NCBI RefSeq assembly: GCF_005747095.1
Contig: NZ_SWLG01000014.1
Location: 37,291 to 101,290 of the forward strand
Direction of reading: 5' to 3'
Length of the DNA stretch: 64,000 nucleotides
Source: Exobacillus caeni
Lineage (GTDB): Bacteria; Bacillota; Bacilli; Bacillales; Guptibacillaceae
Shown: one piece after another, positions 34,095 to 42,997 of the stretch
Position numbering within the stretch: the stretch's first letter is position 1
Layout: each line of letters starts with the position of its first letter
Made by a program: the position numbers and the translations under genes
Notes under the pieces: model-generated
What the model was told of the DNA's origin: nothing
What the model saw: only the letters and a program-made list of their open reading frames with translations
Databases searched by the model: none

Positions 34095-35441
34095 TCAAGC
34101 ATTAAGAGGCAGTACTGTTCCGCGGTTCTTCACTACCTCTGTGTACCATAATGCGCTATCTTTCAACGTTCTCTTTTGCGTTTCATAGTCTACATACACA
34201 ATTCCGAATCGCTTGTCATAGCCGAAACTCCACTCAAAGTTATCCATAAGTGACCAGAGGTAATAGCCCCGGATGTTCATGCCTTCTTCATTAAGGTCAG
34301 ACACTGCCTGAAGGTGCTTGTCAACATAATTGATCCTTGCCTGGTCATGGACTTTGCCATCCTGCAGCACATCGTCATAGGCTGCTCCATTTTCCGTTAT
34401 AAAGATAGGCAGATCGGTGTATTCTGCTCTTAAGCGCCTGATAAGATCTTTGAACTCTTCTGGTGCAATATCCCAGCCCATCGCTGTCTTTTCATAGTCC
34501 GAGTGAGCTCCCTTAGTCATAAAATCGTTGGCTGCACTAAACTCTACCAGACCGCGGCTATAATAATTGATTCCGAAAAAGTCGCACTTAGCAGCAATTG
34601 TTTCCATATCCCCATCCTTAATGAAATCATACGAATGAACATATTTAGAAAATAAATTCATCATATCTACCGGATACGTTCCTTTGAAGACCGGATCCAA
34701 AAACCACCGGTTAGAATAGCCATCCGAGTTATTAGCGGCAAGAAGATCATTGGCCGAGTTTGTTTTCGGATAGACAGGTGACAGATTTAGCGTAATGCCG
34801 ATCGGTGTAGTGGATTGGAAATCTTTTTTCAGCATTTCGACCGCTTTACCGTGCGATACCAGCATGTGGTGTACAGCTTTTACCGCTTCATCCAGGTTGG
34901 TATGTCCTGGGGCATGTACTCCCTGGTGATAACCAAGGAATCCAGCACACCATGGCTCATTATGAGTAATCCATGAATCGACAATACCATCGAGTTCTTC
35001 AAAACAAACCTTTGCATAGTCGAGGAACCATTGAACAGAGTCTCTGTTCACCCATCCGCCTTCTTTATGTGCCCAAAGAGGAAGATCCCAGTGATAAAGT
35101 GTTACGGCCGGTTTGATCCCTTCTTCCCGAAGTCGACTGGCTAGCTTTCGATAAAACTCCATTCCTTCAGGATTGTAGACACCTTTCTCAGGGAAAATTC
35201 TTGGCCAGGCGATTGAGAAGCGATAGGAATCTACTCCAAGACTTTTAATAATCTGGATATCTTCCTCATAGCGATGATAATGATCACATGCGACATTTCC
35301 ATTATGGCTTTTATGAACCTTTCCGGGAATATCACAGAACTCATCCCAGATAGACGGCGTTCTTCCGCCCTCTTGATGTGCGCCTTCTATTTGATAGGAA
35401 GATGTTGCTGTTCCAAAGATAAATTGTTTGTCAAATTTCAT
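34095..35441 (-). CDS. GH1 beta-glucosidase
   Basis: A 448-residue GH1 enzyme of normal length. The N-terminal signature is FIFGTATSSYQIEGA, the acid/base Glu162 lies in THNEPWC and the nucleophile Glu350 in ITENGAA; the C-terminal WSLMDNFEWSFGYDKRFG is the usual aglycone and sugar-site segment. There is no phosphate-binding loop typical of 6-phospho-beta-glucosidases that I can point to, which suits import by an ABC system. It cuts glucose from short beta-glucosides. GGAGTGGAAGG precedes the ATG. Confidence 0.93.
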   Translation of the reverse strand: MKFDKQFIFGTATSSYQIEGAHQEGGRTPSIWDEFCDIPGKVHKSHNGNVACDHYHRYEEDIQIIKSLGVDSYRFSIAWPRIFPEKGVYNPEGMEFYRKLASRLREEGIKPAVTLYHWDLPLWAHKEGGWVNRDSVQWFLDYAKVCFEELDGIVDSWITHNEPWCAGFLGYHQGVHAPGHTNLDEAVKAVHHMLVSHGKAVEMLKKDFQSTTPIGITLNLSPVYPKTNSANDLLAANNSDGYSNRWFLDPVFKGTYPVDMMNLFSKYVHSYDFIKDGDMETIAAKCDFFGINYYSRGLVEFSAANDFMTKGAHSDYEKTAMGWDIAPEEFKDLIRRLRAEYTDLPIFITENGAAYDDVLQDGKVHDQARINYVDKHLQAVSDLNEEGMNIRGYYLWSLMDNFEWSFGYDKRFGIVYVDYETQKRTLKDSALWYTEVVKNRGTVLPLNA

Positions 35442-35455
35442 AACCTTCCACTCCT

Positions 35456-36364
35456 CTACTCTTTTATAGCTCCTGCTGAAATACTGTTAACAATGTATTT
35501 AGATAAAAACAGAAATGCGATCATAATCGGAACGACAGAAATAGCAATTCCGAGATACATCGAACCCAGGTTCTGAGCAACCTGTGACCCTTTTAGAAAA
35601 CCCATCAGGACAGGCAGTGTATACTTTTCCGGTGAAAACAAAATGACTAACGGCATGATGTAATTGTTCCACGATCCGATGAATGTAAAGATTGACATCG
35701 TTGCGATCGCAGGCATCATAATCGGAATCGCTACCGTATGGAATATCTTCCACTCACTTGCCCCATCGATCCTCGCTGCCTCGATCAAACTCGGATGCAG
35801 CGTCGTTTGAATATATTGCCGTAAAAAGAAAACAACAAAAGGACTTGCGACCGCCGGTACTATAAGCGGAATAAATGTATCTAAAATGCCAAGCGTTTTA
35901 CTCAGCTCGTAAAATCCGATCAAGCCAAGCTGTCCGGGAACCATCATCATAACCAGCATGAAGACAAACAAAAAGTTTTTCCCCTTGAACTTATAGAACG
36001 CAAAACCGTATGCGGTCAATGCCGAAAAATAACCTGTAAGGACGGTAACAGACACGGAAATGATCAAGCTGTTCTTAAAGCCGTTCCATATGTTCACATA
36101 GTCCATCATCGTATGGTAGTTCTCAATGAGCGAGCTTCCCGGTACTAACGTAAAACCGGTTAAAATCGCATCGTTGGAGCGGGTTGCATTCACCAGCATC
36201 ATTAAAAAAGGAATAAAACACACAATAGCCAACAGGGTCAAAAGGATATAGATTATTCCTTTTACAATCGAACGACGCTTTTTAATTTTTATCTCATCTG
36301 GCAAAAGGGAAGTGTTTGAAAGCTTTCCTGGTGCGGGATTATTAATTTCAGATCTCTCCAACAT
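35456..36364 (-). CDS. Sugar ABC transporter permease (MalG type)
   Basis: A 302-residue permease with six helices and a hydrophilic N-terminal extension of about 30 residues. The EAA loop reads EAARIDGASEWKIFHTVAIPIMMPAI near residue 195. It is the MalG/CUT1-type second permease and ends 15 bp before GH1. Together with the next permease and the binding protein it forms an importer for glucan-derived oligosaccharides; the ATPase is not encoded here and would be a shared MsmX-type protein. Confidence 0.92.
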   Translation of the reverse strand: MLERSEINNPAPGKLSNTSLLPDEIKIKKRRSIVKGIIYILLTLLAIVCFIPFLMMLVNATRSNDAILTGFTLVPGSSLIENYHTMMDYVNIWNGFKNSLIISVSVTVLTGYFSALTAYGFAFYKFKGKNFLFVFMLVMMMVPGQLGLIGFYELSKTLGILDTFIPLIVPAVASPFVVFFLRQYIQTTLHPSLIEAARIDGASEWKIFHTVAIPIMMPAIATMSIFTFIGSWNNYIMPLVILFSPEKYTLPVLMGFLKGSQVAQNLGSMYLGIAISVVPIMIAFLFLSKYIVNSISAGAIKE

Positions 36365-36367
36365 AAT

Positions 36368-37267
36368 TTACACCTGCCTTGCTTGTTTCTTTTGATCTCT
36401 ATACATTGACTTGAACACAATAGCCGAAAAGATGACTGTGATGATAAACAAGCCATATGCGACTGCGGCAGCATACCCGTAATTGTTATACTTGAACGCT
36501 TGATTATAAAGGTATAGAACCATCGTGTTCAGCGAGCCTTCCGGAGACCCGATACCATCAGTCAAAAGCATCGGCAGGTCAAACAACTGAAGACCGCCAA
36601 TAAGCGAAGTGATCATAATGTATAAGAGTATCGGTTTCAATAATGGAAGTGTAATTTTGGAAAACGTTTGCCAGCGATTGGCACCGTCGATCAATGCAGC
36701 TTCGTAATAATCTCTAGAGATGCCCGATACCCCGGCCATCACGACGATGAAAGAGTGGCCGAACCACATCCATGTTAGAATCAGTGAGACAGACAGCTGC
36801 GCAGTGGCAGGTTCATTCAACCAGTTGATCGGCTCTGATATTAATCCCAGGTTTAAAAGAACCAAGTTCAGAGAACCGTGCTGCCAATCTAGCAAAATGC
36901 CAAAGAGAAGCGCCACTGAACTTACGGTGATCAGGTTAGGCAGATAAAAGATCGCCCTGAAAAAGGAAAGACCCTTCATTTTCACTCTCAAATCCGAGAA
37001 GATGGCTGCTAAAATCAATGCTATCGCTATTTGCAAAGCAAAGTTAATCCCCCATATTTTCCACGTATTAACAAAAGCTTCGAGAAAATAAGAATCGGTG
37101 ATCAATCTTGCATAGTTGGCAAATCCTACAACCTCGCTGGTACCGCTTCCGTTGTAATTTGTAAAGCTATAGTATAATGTCAAAGCGACTGGATAAATAT
37201 TAAACACAAGAAAGATGATCCAGAACGGGGCTATGAAGTAGTATCCATAACGGTCGAGGTTCTTCAT
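36368..37267 (-). CDS. Sugar ABC transporter permease (MalF type)
   Basis: A 299-residue permease with six helices. Its first segment is GYYFIAPFWIIFLVFNIYPV, and the EAA loop is EAALIDGANRWQTFSKITLPLLKPI near residue 188. GGAAAGGAGTTAGG precedes the ATG, and the stop lies three bases from the MalG-type gene. It follows the binding-protein gene across an intercistronic hairpin. Confidence 0.92.
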   Translation of the reverse strand: MKNLDRYGYYFIAPFWIIFLVFNIYPVALTLYYSFTNYNGSGTSEVVGFANYARLITDSYFLEAFVNTWKIWGINFALQIAIALILAAIFSDLRVKMKGLSFFRAIFYLPNLITVSSVALLFGILLDWQHGSLNLVLLNLGLISEPINWLNEPATAQLSVSLILTWMWFGHSFIVVMAGVSGISRDYYEAALIDGANRWQTFSKITLPLLKPILLYIMITSLIGGLQLFDLPMLLTDGIGSPEGSLNTMVLYLYNQAFKYNNYGYAAAVAYGLFIITVIFSAIVFKSMYRDQKKQARQV

Positions 37268-37294
37268 ATCCTAACTCCTTTCCAAAATTGAGCA

Positions 37295-37322
37295 AGCGGT
37301 ATAAGAGTACCTATACCGCTTA
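37295..37322 (-). terminator. Intercistronic hairpin after the binding-protein gene
   Basis: AAGCGGTATA (37295-37304) pairs with TATACCGCTT (37313-37322) with no long T run. Such hairpins often stabilise the upstream mRNA so that the binding protein is made in excess over the permeases. Confidence 0.65.
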
Positions 37323-37335
37323 CATCATGCCTTGC

Positions 37336-38658
37336 TTATTTCTTTGGTACATTCAATTCAGGGTAAGCGTTTTTAGCCTGTCGATAAAATTCTTTGACCG
37401 CTTCATCTTTCGTTTTCTTTCCATCAACATAATCTTTTACCGCATTTCCATAAAGCGTATCAAGTTGCTGGTCATACTTCGTTACGATTCCTGGTTCAAT
37501 TTTCTTAGCCTGGTCAAGGAAAAACTTATAGTTATTTTGCCCGCCAAGGAATTCATCACTAAAATCATCTTTAATTTTGCTTGTTACAGGAAGGTAAGAT
37601 AGAACATCACCTGTTTCTTTCGCCCAGTCTGTTAAAAACTCATCATCCTGCGTCATCATCTTCACGAAGTCATAAGCAAGCTCTTTATTTTTTGATTTGT
37701 TATACACACCAAGCCATGTTCCCCCCCAGAAATATGGGCTTGGTCCATTTGTAACAGCCCAATCACCAGCAGATTCCTTTACATTGGTCTTCAGTACGCT
37801 GTGCAGACCCCATGTAGGTAGAACATAAGAGAAAACCTGTGTTTCCGTTTCCTTACCGTTTTCTTTCACCTTAATCGGCTTATCCATCGCTTCAAACCAT
37901 GATGGCGACCATTCACCTGCAAGTGCAGTATAATTGTTTTTACGCAGTTTCTTTGCATAATCCATAAATTCGATCTTCTGGTCTGTCAATTTCAAATCGT
38001 TATTTTCATTCACCCATGCCTGTGGATTATCCCCTTGAGAGAACCAGCGGATCGCTCCTTCGTCAGGGAACATACGGTAACCCTTTTCCTTCATTTTTTC
38101 AGCTACTTCGAAAACTTTATCCATCGATGAAAGCATTTCGCCTACTTCATCCGGGTTATCAGTCCCAAGCACTTCTTTTGCGATGCTTCGTTTGTAATAA
38201 ATGCCACCCGGTGTCGTCTGCCATGAAAGCGCTCTCACATTTCCTTCTGAATCTTTACCTAGATCAAAGACGTAAGGAATATACTTATCAGAGATTTTGT
38301 CAGCGTTATAAGGATCCGCGGAAAGGTTTTCCCAGTATCCTGCATCTACCCATTGTTTAAGGAATGCAATTTCGCCGGTGAACACATCCGGTGCTCCTAC
38401 CCCACTATCAAGTACAGGCTTTAACTTGGTCGGATAATCAGCAATCGGCACGATCGTCAGCTCCACTTTAACGCCATTCTTTTCTTCAAACTTTTTAATA
38501 GGTTTCTTTAGTTCATCTGTAAAAGACCAGATCTTTAAATCTACCTTTTTCTCCCCTTTAGCATCTCCTGATCCTGATGATGATTCCGAGTCAGAACAAC
38601 CAGCCAGCACTCCAATCAACACTACCAACGACATTACAAACCCCATTATCTTTTTCAT
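37336..38658 (-). CDS. Sugar ABC transporter substrate-binding lipoprotein
   Basis: A 440-residue lipoprotein. The signal ends at the lipobox VLAGC (Cys21), followed by a Ser/Gly-rich linker (DSESSSGSGD). The body is a type 1 sugar-binding fold, with KIWSFTDELKKPIKKFEEKNG at the start and DVFTGEIAFLKQWVDAGYW and PYFWGGTWLGVYNKSKNKELAYDF later. It is first in the operon, preceded by AAAGGGG and by three LacI-type operators. From the linked GH1, GH30 and GH16 genes the ligand is inferred to be a beta-glucan oligosaccharide. Confidence 0.93.
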   Translation of the reverse strand: MKKIMGFVMSLVVLIGVLAGCSDSESSSGSGDAKGEKKVDLKIWSFTDELKKPIKKFEEKNGVKVELTIVPIADYPTKLKPVLDSGVGAPDVFTGEIAFLKQWVDAGYWENLSADPYNADKISDKYIPYVFDLGKDSEGNVRALSWQTTPGGIYYKRSIAKEVLGTDNPDEVGEMLSSMDKVFEVAEKMKEKGYRMFPDEGAIRWFSQGDNPQAWVNENNDLKLTDQKIEFMDYAKKLRKNNYTALAGEWSPSWFEAMDKPIKVKENGKETETQVFSYVLPTWGLHSVLKTNVKESAGDWAVTNGPSPYFWGGTWLGVYNKSKNKELAYDFVKMMTQDDEFLTDWAKETGDVLSYLPVTSKIKDDFSDEFLGGQNNYKFFLDQAKKIEPGIVTKYDQQLDTLYGNAVKDYVDGKKTKDEAVKEFYRQAKNAYPELNVPKK

Positions 38659-38681
38659 GTGTAAACCCCTTTCATTTAATT

Positions 38682-38773
38682 CGAAACCGGTTTCGATTTC
38701 GCGAAAAAAATATAGTGAATCCCGAAACCGCTTTCGGAAATACCCAAAACAAACTTTTTCGAAAGCGGTTTCG
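38682..38773 (-). promoter_or_regulatory. Three LacI-type operators of the glucan operon
   Basis: CGAAACCGGTTTCG (38682-38695), CGAAACCGCTTTCG (38723-38736) and CGAAAGCGGTTTCG (38760-38773) are near-identical 14-bp palindromes centred 41 and 37 bp apart. A likely -10 box (minus strand TATATT) lies between the first two. Confidence 0.85.
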
Positions 38774-38793
38774 AAAACGTCTAAAAAAATTAT

Positions 38794-39807
38794 TTATTTT
38801 TTTGGCGGTATACAGGATTCTCTCACCATTAATTGAACTGGAATAACTTCCTCGGTAATTATTTTCTTTTTTTGAACCATTTGCTTTAGTAGCAACTGTC
38901 CTGCCCGTTCACCTATAACATCAGTATCTTGTTTAACCGTTGTAAGTTTCGGTGTAACATATCTGGACATTTCAATATCATCGTATCCTATGATCGAGAT
39001 ATCTTCCGGAATATGTATTCCCCTCGATCTCGCTGCTTCCATCGCTCCAATTGCCATGTGGTCCCCGGCAGCAAAAACAGCTGTTGGCATGTCTTTTAAA
39101 TCAAGGAGCTTTTCCATAGCCTCACTGCCCTCTTCGATCGAAAACAAACCACCATCAACGAGGTATTCGTCTGGAACAGGAAGATCTCGCTTATTCATCG
39201 CCTTCCTATATCCTTCGATTCTCACCTTTCCGGCATAAGTTGATGAAGCACCGGCAATATGAGCTATCTTCGTATGGCCAAGAGAATGCAAGTAATCAAT
39301 GGCTAACTCTGCCCCCAAAAGATTATCTGAATACACCACGCTGCAATTCTGGTTTGTCATATCTATTACAACGATCGGTATACTGCTGTTGATCATTTCT
39401 TGCACCTGCGGATCTTTTGGATCGGAACATATCACAACAATTCCGTCTACTCCACGATACAAGAAATGCTCCAGATAACTAATATCCCTGCTGCGGAGAT
39501 TCCTTGAAGCGAGAATGAGGTCATATCCTTCTTTTTCGGCAAATTTTCGAAAACTTTCAATGATAGCATTGAAAAACGGATGCTTCATTCCGACTTCATT
39601 TTCTTCTGAGAACATGACACCAATCGTCCAGGATTTTTTTGTAGAAAGAGATTGAGCATGCGCATTCGGCAAGTAGCCCATTTCAGCTGCAGCATCAAGA
39701 ATTGCCTGCCTTGTCTTCTGGCTCACATCAGCATAATTATTTAATGCTTTAGAGACAGTCGTGCTTGAAAAACCTGTTTTCTTTGCTAAGTCATAGATTG
39801 TAACCAT
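38794..39807 (-). CDS. LacI-family transcriptional regulator of the glucan locus
   Basis: A 337-residue repressor. The N-terminal headpiece TIYDLAKKTGFSSTTVSKALNN is a canonical LacI helix-turn-helix with the hinge helix NAHAQSLSTKKS. The sugar-binding core follows with IGVMFSEEN, GVDGIVVICSD and TAVFAAGDHMAIGAM. The ATG at 39807 with GAGGAGATAACC is preferred over an upstream ATG at 39858, which lies beyond the operator. It is encoded just upstream of the operon on the same strand. Matching palindromes before both itself and the operon suggest it represses both until a glucan-derived inducer binds. Confidence 0.93.
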   Translation of the reverse strand: MVTIYDLAKKTGFSSTTVSKALNNYADVSQKTRQAILDAAAEMGYLPNAHAQSLSTKKSWTIGVMFSEENEVGMKHPFFNAIIESFRKFAEKEGYDLILASRNLRSRDISYLEHFLYRGVDGIVVICSDPKDPQVQEMINSSIPIVVIDMTNQNCSVVYSDNLLGAELAIDYLHSLGHTKIAHIAGASSTYAGKVRIEGYRKAMNKRDLPVPDEYLVDGGLFSIEEGSEAMEKLLDLKDMPTAVFAAGDHMAIGAMEAARSRGIHIPEDISIIGYDDIEMSRYVTPKLTTVKQDTDVIGERAGQLLLKQMVQKKKIITEEVIPVQLMVRESCIPPKK

Positions 39808-39824
39808 GGTTATCTCCTCTGTAT

Positions 39825-39838
39825 CGAAAGCGCTTTCG
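39825..39838 (-). promoter_or_regulatory. Autoregulatory operator of the LacI-type gene
   Basis: CGAAAGCGCTTTCG is a perfect 14-bp palindrome, close to the three operon sites, 17 bp before the regulator start codon. Confidence 0.8.
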
Positions 39839-40014
39839 GTAACGTCATTATAGCTCATATATTTTTGCTAGACAATACTTTTTTTGAAAAAAATTCTGAA
39901 AATTACCTGGACACCACCAGGAGGCAAAAAAAGCATTAGGATTTCCCGCTGCTAGCTATTAAGTATATGTTGCCTGTCACCTTACGAATCAGGCCAGTGA
40001 TAGGCAGTTATCTT

Positions 40015-40179
40015 TTACTTAAACAACCCTATCAACAAATCCCAAAATCCTTTTTCTTTTTCAATGCTTTCTGTTTTGATAACGAACTGGACGGAGGGGA
40101 CCTTTTCGTTTTTTGGGGGAAACGAAGGACACAGGGAAAAACGGTTCCTGTTCCAGGGATTTGGATCAAGATACTTCAT
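40015..40179 (-). CDS. Possible 54-residue protein
   Basis: The frame has coding-like codon choice and ends with an amphipathic GFWDLLIGLFK tail, but the ATG has no convincing ribosome site and the upstream sequence is the stem of a terminator. A GTG at 40200 lies inside that stem. It may be a remnant or an unusual small peptide. No family is recognised. Confidence 0.3.
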   Translation of the reverse strand: MKYLDPNPWNRNRFSLCPSFPPKNEKVPSVQFVIKTESIEKEKGFWDLLIGLFK

Positions 40180-40210
40180 CAATAGTAAAGCGTTCCCCAC
40201 AGTTTAGAGG
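40179..40210 (-). terminator. Terminator of the NarL-type two-component operon
   Basis: AAAGCGTTCC (40179-40188) pairs with GGAACGCTTT (40201-40210). The minus strand lacks a long T run, so efficiency is uncertain. Confidence 0.6.
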
Positions 40211-40266
40211 AACGCTTTATTATTAGTGCCAGACACCGCAACCAGTTTGAATCTGTTGTTTTCGTC

Positions 40267-40914
40267 TCATGCCTTCTTCTGAAAATGTAACACCAGTTCT
40301 GTACGGTTATTGAGCTCGAGCTTATCAAGAATACGGGAAATATAATTTTTCACCGTACCTTCCGTTAAAAACAGTGTTCCTGCGATTTGCCTGTTGCTTT
40401 TCCCTTCCATAACAAGTTCCACGACTTCGATTTCCCTCGGTGTCAACACCCCATCCATTTGTTCTTTTACCCTGTTTTCTTTAGACTGTTGGTTCATCGC
40501 AAGCAGCACTTTAGAAATTTTCGAACTAACTTCTGAATGGAGCAGCATACTTCCTTCACATGCCGCATCGATCGCTTTGATGATATCTTTTGAACTGGAA
40601 TCTTTTAGAACATATCCGTCCGCTCCAAATTTTAGCCCGTTGAATATATACTCATCTTCGTTAAAGGTTGTTAAAATAATTACTTTTACACCGGGATAGG
40701 TTTCCTTCACGATTTTTAACGTCTCGATCCCGTCCATCACCGGCATCCGGATATCCATAAGAACGACGTCAGGCAGCCTCTCTTGCAATAAAGCTAACAA
40801 TTCCTCTCCGTTTGCCGCTTCTCCAACAATCTCGATTTCTTCATGGAGGCTTAAAATCATTTTCAGTCCTTCTCTTACTATCCCCTGGTCATCAACAATC
40901 ATAATCTCTCTCAC
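40267..40914 (-). CDS. Response regulator, NarL/FixJ family
   Basis: A 215-residue regulator. The receiver has IMIVDDQGIV, phosphoacceptor Asp54 in VVLMDIRMPV and DGYVLKDSS. The LuxR-type helix-turn-helix is LTPREIEVVELVMEGKSNRQIAGTLFLTEGTVKNYISRIL. The start is a GTG at 40912-40914 immediately after the kinase stop, with GGAGGTGATATGA upstream. It pairs with the kinase gene. The closest general match is the YvfU/DesR/LiaR group; the target genes are not evident from the window. Confidence 0.92.
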   Translation of the reverse strand: MREIMIVDDQGIVREGLKMILSLHEEIEIVGEAANGEELLALLQERLPDVVLMDIRMPVMDGIETLKIVKETYPGVKVIILTTFNEDEYIFNGLKFGADGYVLKDSSSKDIIKAIDAACEGSMLLHSEVSSKISKVLLAMNQQSKENRVKEQMDGVLTPREIEVVELVMEGKSNRQIAGTLFLTEGTVKNYISRILDKLELNNRTELVLHFQKKA

Positions 40915-42072
40915 TCATATCACCTCCACATTTGTGGCATTTGTTACATTTCTAACAGGAATTTCCGCCAACATTTTAAATCCCTGATCTTTTTCTGATG
41001 AGAAGCTTACTTTCCCATTCAGCAATCTAATACGCTCTTCAATTCCATGCAGACCATGAGATTTCTTGATCTGGGTACAGCCTTTCCCGTTATCTTCCAC
41101 GAAAAGCCGTACCTGGTCCCCGCTCCAGGTGATGTCGATCAGGAATTGCTGGGCTTTACCGTGCTTTAAGCCGTTGGTAACCGCTTCGCGTACTGAGTTA
41201 TAAATGCAATTATTCATCACTTGATTGCCAGATTCTACGTTTTTATCAAAATTCAAAATGAAGTGTAAGGTTCCTGATGTTTGCAGGCTCTCTATCATAT
41301 CCTTCAACAACTCTTCAAGCTCGATCTGGCTGTTTACCGATTGATCTTTTAAGACAGAAACTGCCTTCCGAAGCTCCTTTATCGATTTTTGTGAAAAAAG
41401 ATGGGCTTTGGAGAGTGCTTCTCCGGCTTTTTCCGGATGGGTCTCGATCGTGTTTTCGGCAAATTCCAGGTTCATCCTTAAAGCAATGAGTGAATGCCCA
41501 ATCGAATCGTGCATCTCCTGGGCGATCCTCGTTCTTTCTTTTACGATAGTGATTTCTTTTAGCTTAGCATGGGCCTCTGCCAGTTCCGCGTTTAACAGCT
41601 GGCCTTTTTCCCGCTCCAAACTGATCTCCCTGAATAAGTAGACTACCAGGAATGTTGCCATATAGGACATGACCGAGCTTTCAAAGTCTGCCTGTGAAAC
41701 ATACACCACTGAAAGATAAACAAACAAATGAAAGAGAACGATACCTTTGAAGACTTTCTGTCCTTTCAAAAAAACCTCTACGAGAGGATAAACAAAGTAT
41801 ATACTCGTCGCCACACTGTCGAACATCTCCATATAAACGCCGATCGCCGCTATATTCAAAATCATCGATGACAAATATAGATACCTGTGACGCTCCGATA
41901 AATGATAGTGATATCTAGCCACATCATTCACTTGCATCAGTACGAGAAAAGCAATAAACACTGCTTTCATTCCGATAAATAAAAAAGGATCGACCACAAC
42001 TTGATACAAAATGATAGAGACAAGCACCGCCTTTAAGCCCCATACCATTTTCATAGACTTGCTGTTCAGCAT
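40915..42072 (-). CDS. Sensor histidine kinase, DesK/NarX-like (HisKA_3)
   Basis: A 385-residue kinase. Four to six hydrophobic helices occupy residues about 10-148 with almost no extracytoplasmic loops. The HisKA_3 motif has His188 in IAQEMHDSIGHSL, and the C-terminal ATPase domain has NSVREAVTNGLKHG and VEDNGKG. Membrane-embedded sensors of this shape read membrane or envelope state. The ATG at 42072 with GGGGGTGATGCCA is taken, although in-frame ATGs lie up to 42093. It is first in the two-gene operon; no ABC transporter gene is adjacent. Confidence 0.9.
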   Translation of the reverse strand: MLNSKSMKMVWGLKAVLVSIILYQVVVDPFLFIGMKAVFIAFLVLMQVNDVARYHYHLSERHRYLYLSSMILNIAAIGVYMEMFDSVATSIYFVYPLVEVFLKGQKVFKGIVLFHLFVYLSVVYVSQADFESSVMSYMATFLVVYLFREISLEREKGQLLNAELAEAHAKLKEITIVKERTRIAQEMHDSIGHSLIALRMNLEFAENTIETHPEKAGEALSKAHLFSQKSIKELRKAVSVLKDQSVNSQIELEELLKDMIESLQTSGTLHFILNFDKNVESGNQVMNNCIYNSVREAVTNGLKHGKAQQFLIDITWSGDQVRLFVEDNGKGCTQIKKSHGLHGIEERIRLLNGKVSFSSEKDQGFKMLAEIPVRNVTNATNVEVI

Positions 42073-42299
42073 TGGCATCACCCCCATTGCCATATAATTA
42101 AAAATATTATACTACTCCCGTGGCGTAAAAAATAGATTACAAAGGAAACACTGCACTAGTGACTAAAGTAACATGGCAATTGCTGACGAAGGTGACTATT
42201 TAGCAGCAGTTAAAGGGCGATATAATCAAGGTGCGAACAAGAAACGAGACATGATGAACATCTTACAAATAAGTTAACGATAAAGGAGAATGAAAAAAA

Positions 42300-42803
42300 A
42301 TGAACGTATCAGCTATTTATGGAATCATGATTCTGGTTGTAGGTTTGGTGCTCTGGAGACGTACGAGGGCGATGTATCGCCCGATTCAAGGATCAGGAAT
42401 AAAAATCTTAATACCGGTACTCTTTTTGCTTCCAGCGATATCGATGTTCTCGGAACTTCCGCTGCAATTGAACCTCTGGGAAATTGGTGCAGCTTCCTTG
42501 ACCGGGATAGTGCTGTCTATCCCACTTGTGCTTACTTCCAATTTTGAAATTCGCGAGGACGGAAAAATCTATGCACAAAAAAATAAAACCTTTGTTATCG
42601 CACTGATCGCAATTGTAGCGATCCGAATCGTTGCAAGACAGTATTTTTCAGCACTGGACCCAGCGAGTGTCGCCGTTCTTTTCGTTACAGTAGCTTTCAG
42701 CTATATCGTGCCATGGAGAATCGCTTCTTTCTTGAAATTTAGAAAGGTAAAACAATCACAGGCTTCTGGTGAAGTGATGATAGGCTCTGTTAAAAGAGTG
42801 TGA
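42300..42803 (+). CDS. CcdC-like membrane protein (DUF1453)
   Basis: A 167-residue protein with five hydrophobic segments (about residues 4-18, 32-48, 56-78, 94-112 and 120-140). The pattern, including GLVLWRRTRAMYRPI and REDGKIYAQKNKTF, fits the CcdC family found next to cytochrome c maturation genes in Bacillus; here no ccdA or resABC gene is near. AAGGAG lies 11 bases before the ATG. It is monocistronic; the role is unknown. Confidence 0.75.
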   Translation: MNVSAIYGIMILVVGLVLWRRTRAMYRPIQGSGIKILIPVLFLLPAISMFSELPLQLNLWEIGAASLTGIVLSIPLVLTSNFEIREDGKIYAQKNKTFVIALIAIVAIRIVARQYFSALDPASVAVLFVTVAFSYIVPWRIASFLKFRKVKQSQASGEVMIGSVKRV

Positions 42804-42923
42804 CCAGGAAGGTTGTAAGTGAGACAGGAGAAGTAGTGCTTTTAGGGGGAACCGCTACGATTAAGGGAAACCGTGGTAAAAACCTGGAAAAATTCGGATA
42901 GAAATAATGAGAGGTATTATAAA

Positions 42924-42958
42924 AAGAAGCAGGATTCCCATAATGAGGCCTGCTTCTT
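42924..42958 (-). terminator. Terminator after the small gene at 42998
   Basis: AAGAAGCAGG (42924-42933) pairs with CCTGCTTCTT (42949-42958), followed on the minus strand by TTTTTAT. Confidence 0.8.
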
Positions 42959-42997
42959 CCATTCTTACGTATACACATTTCTTACAACTTTATTCTA

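Larger units (their letters stand above)
39839..40266. other. Intergenic region with one doubtful small frame
   Basis: It contains the lacI leader, a hairpin of TTGCCTGTCACC with GGCCAGTGATAGGCAG (about 39969-40010), the small frame 40015-40179 and a terminator at 40179-40210. There is also a lone GTGCCAGACACC near 40227, a degenerate relative of the hairpin repeats at 23.8 and 26.3 kb. Confidence 0.5.

Noticed and set aside
42173..42277. 34-codon frame beginning MAIADEGDY upstream of the CcdC-like gene
   Set aside because: The codons look plausible but there is no ribosome site before the ATG and no recognisable family; it may be a gene remnant.
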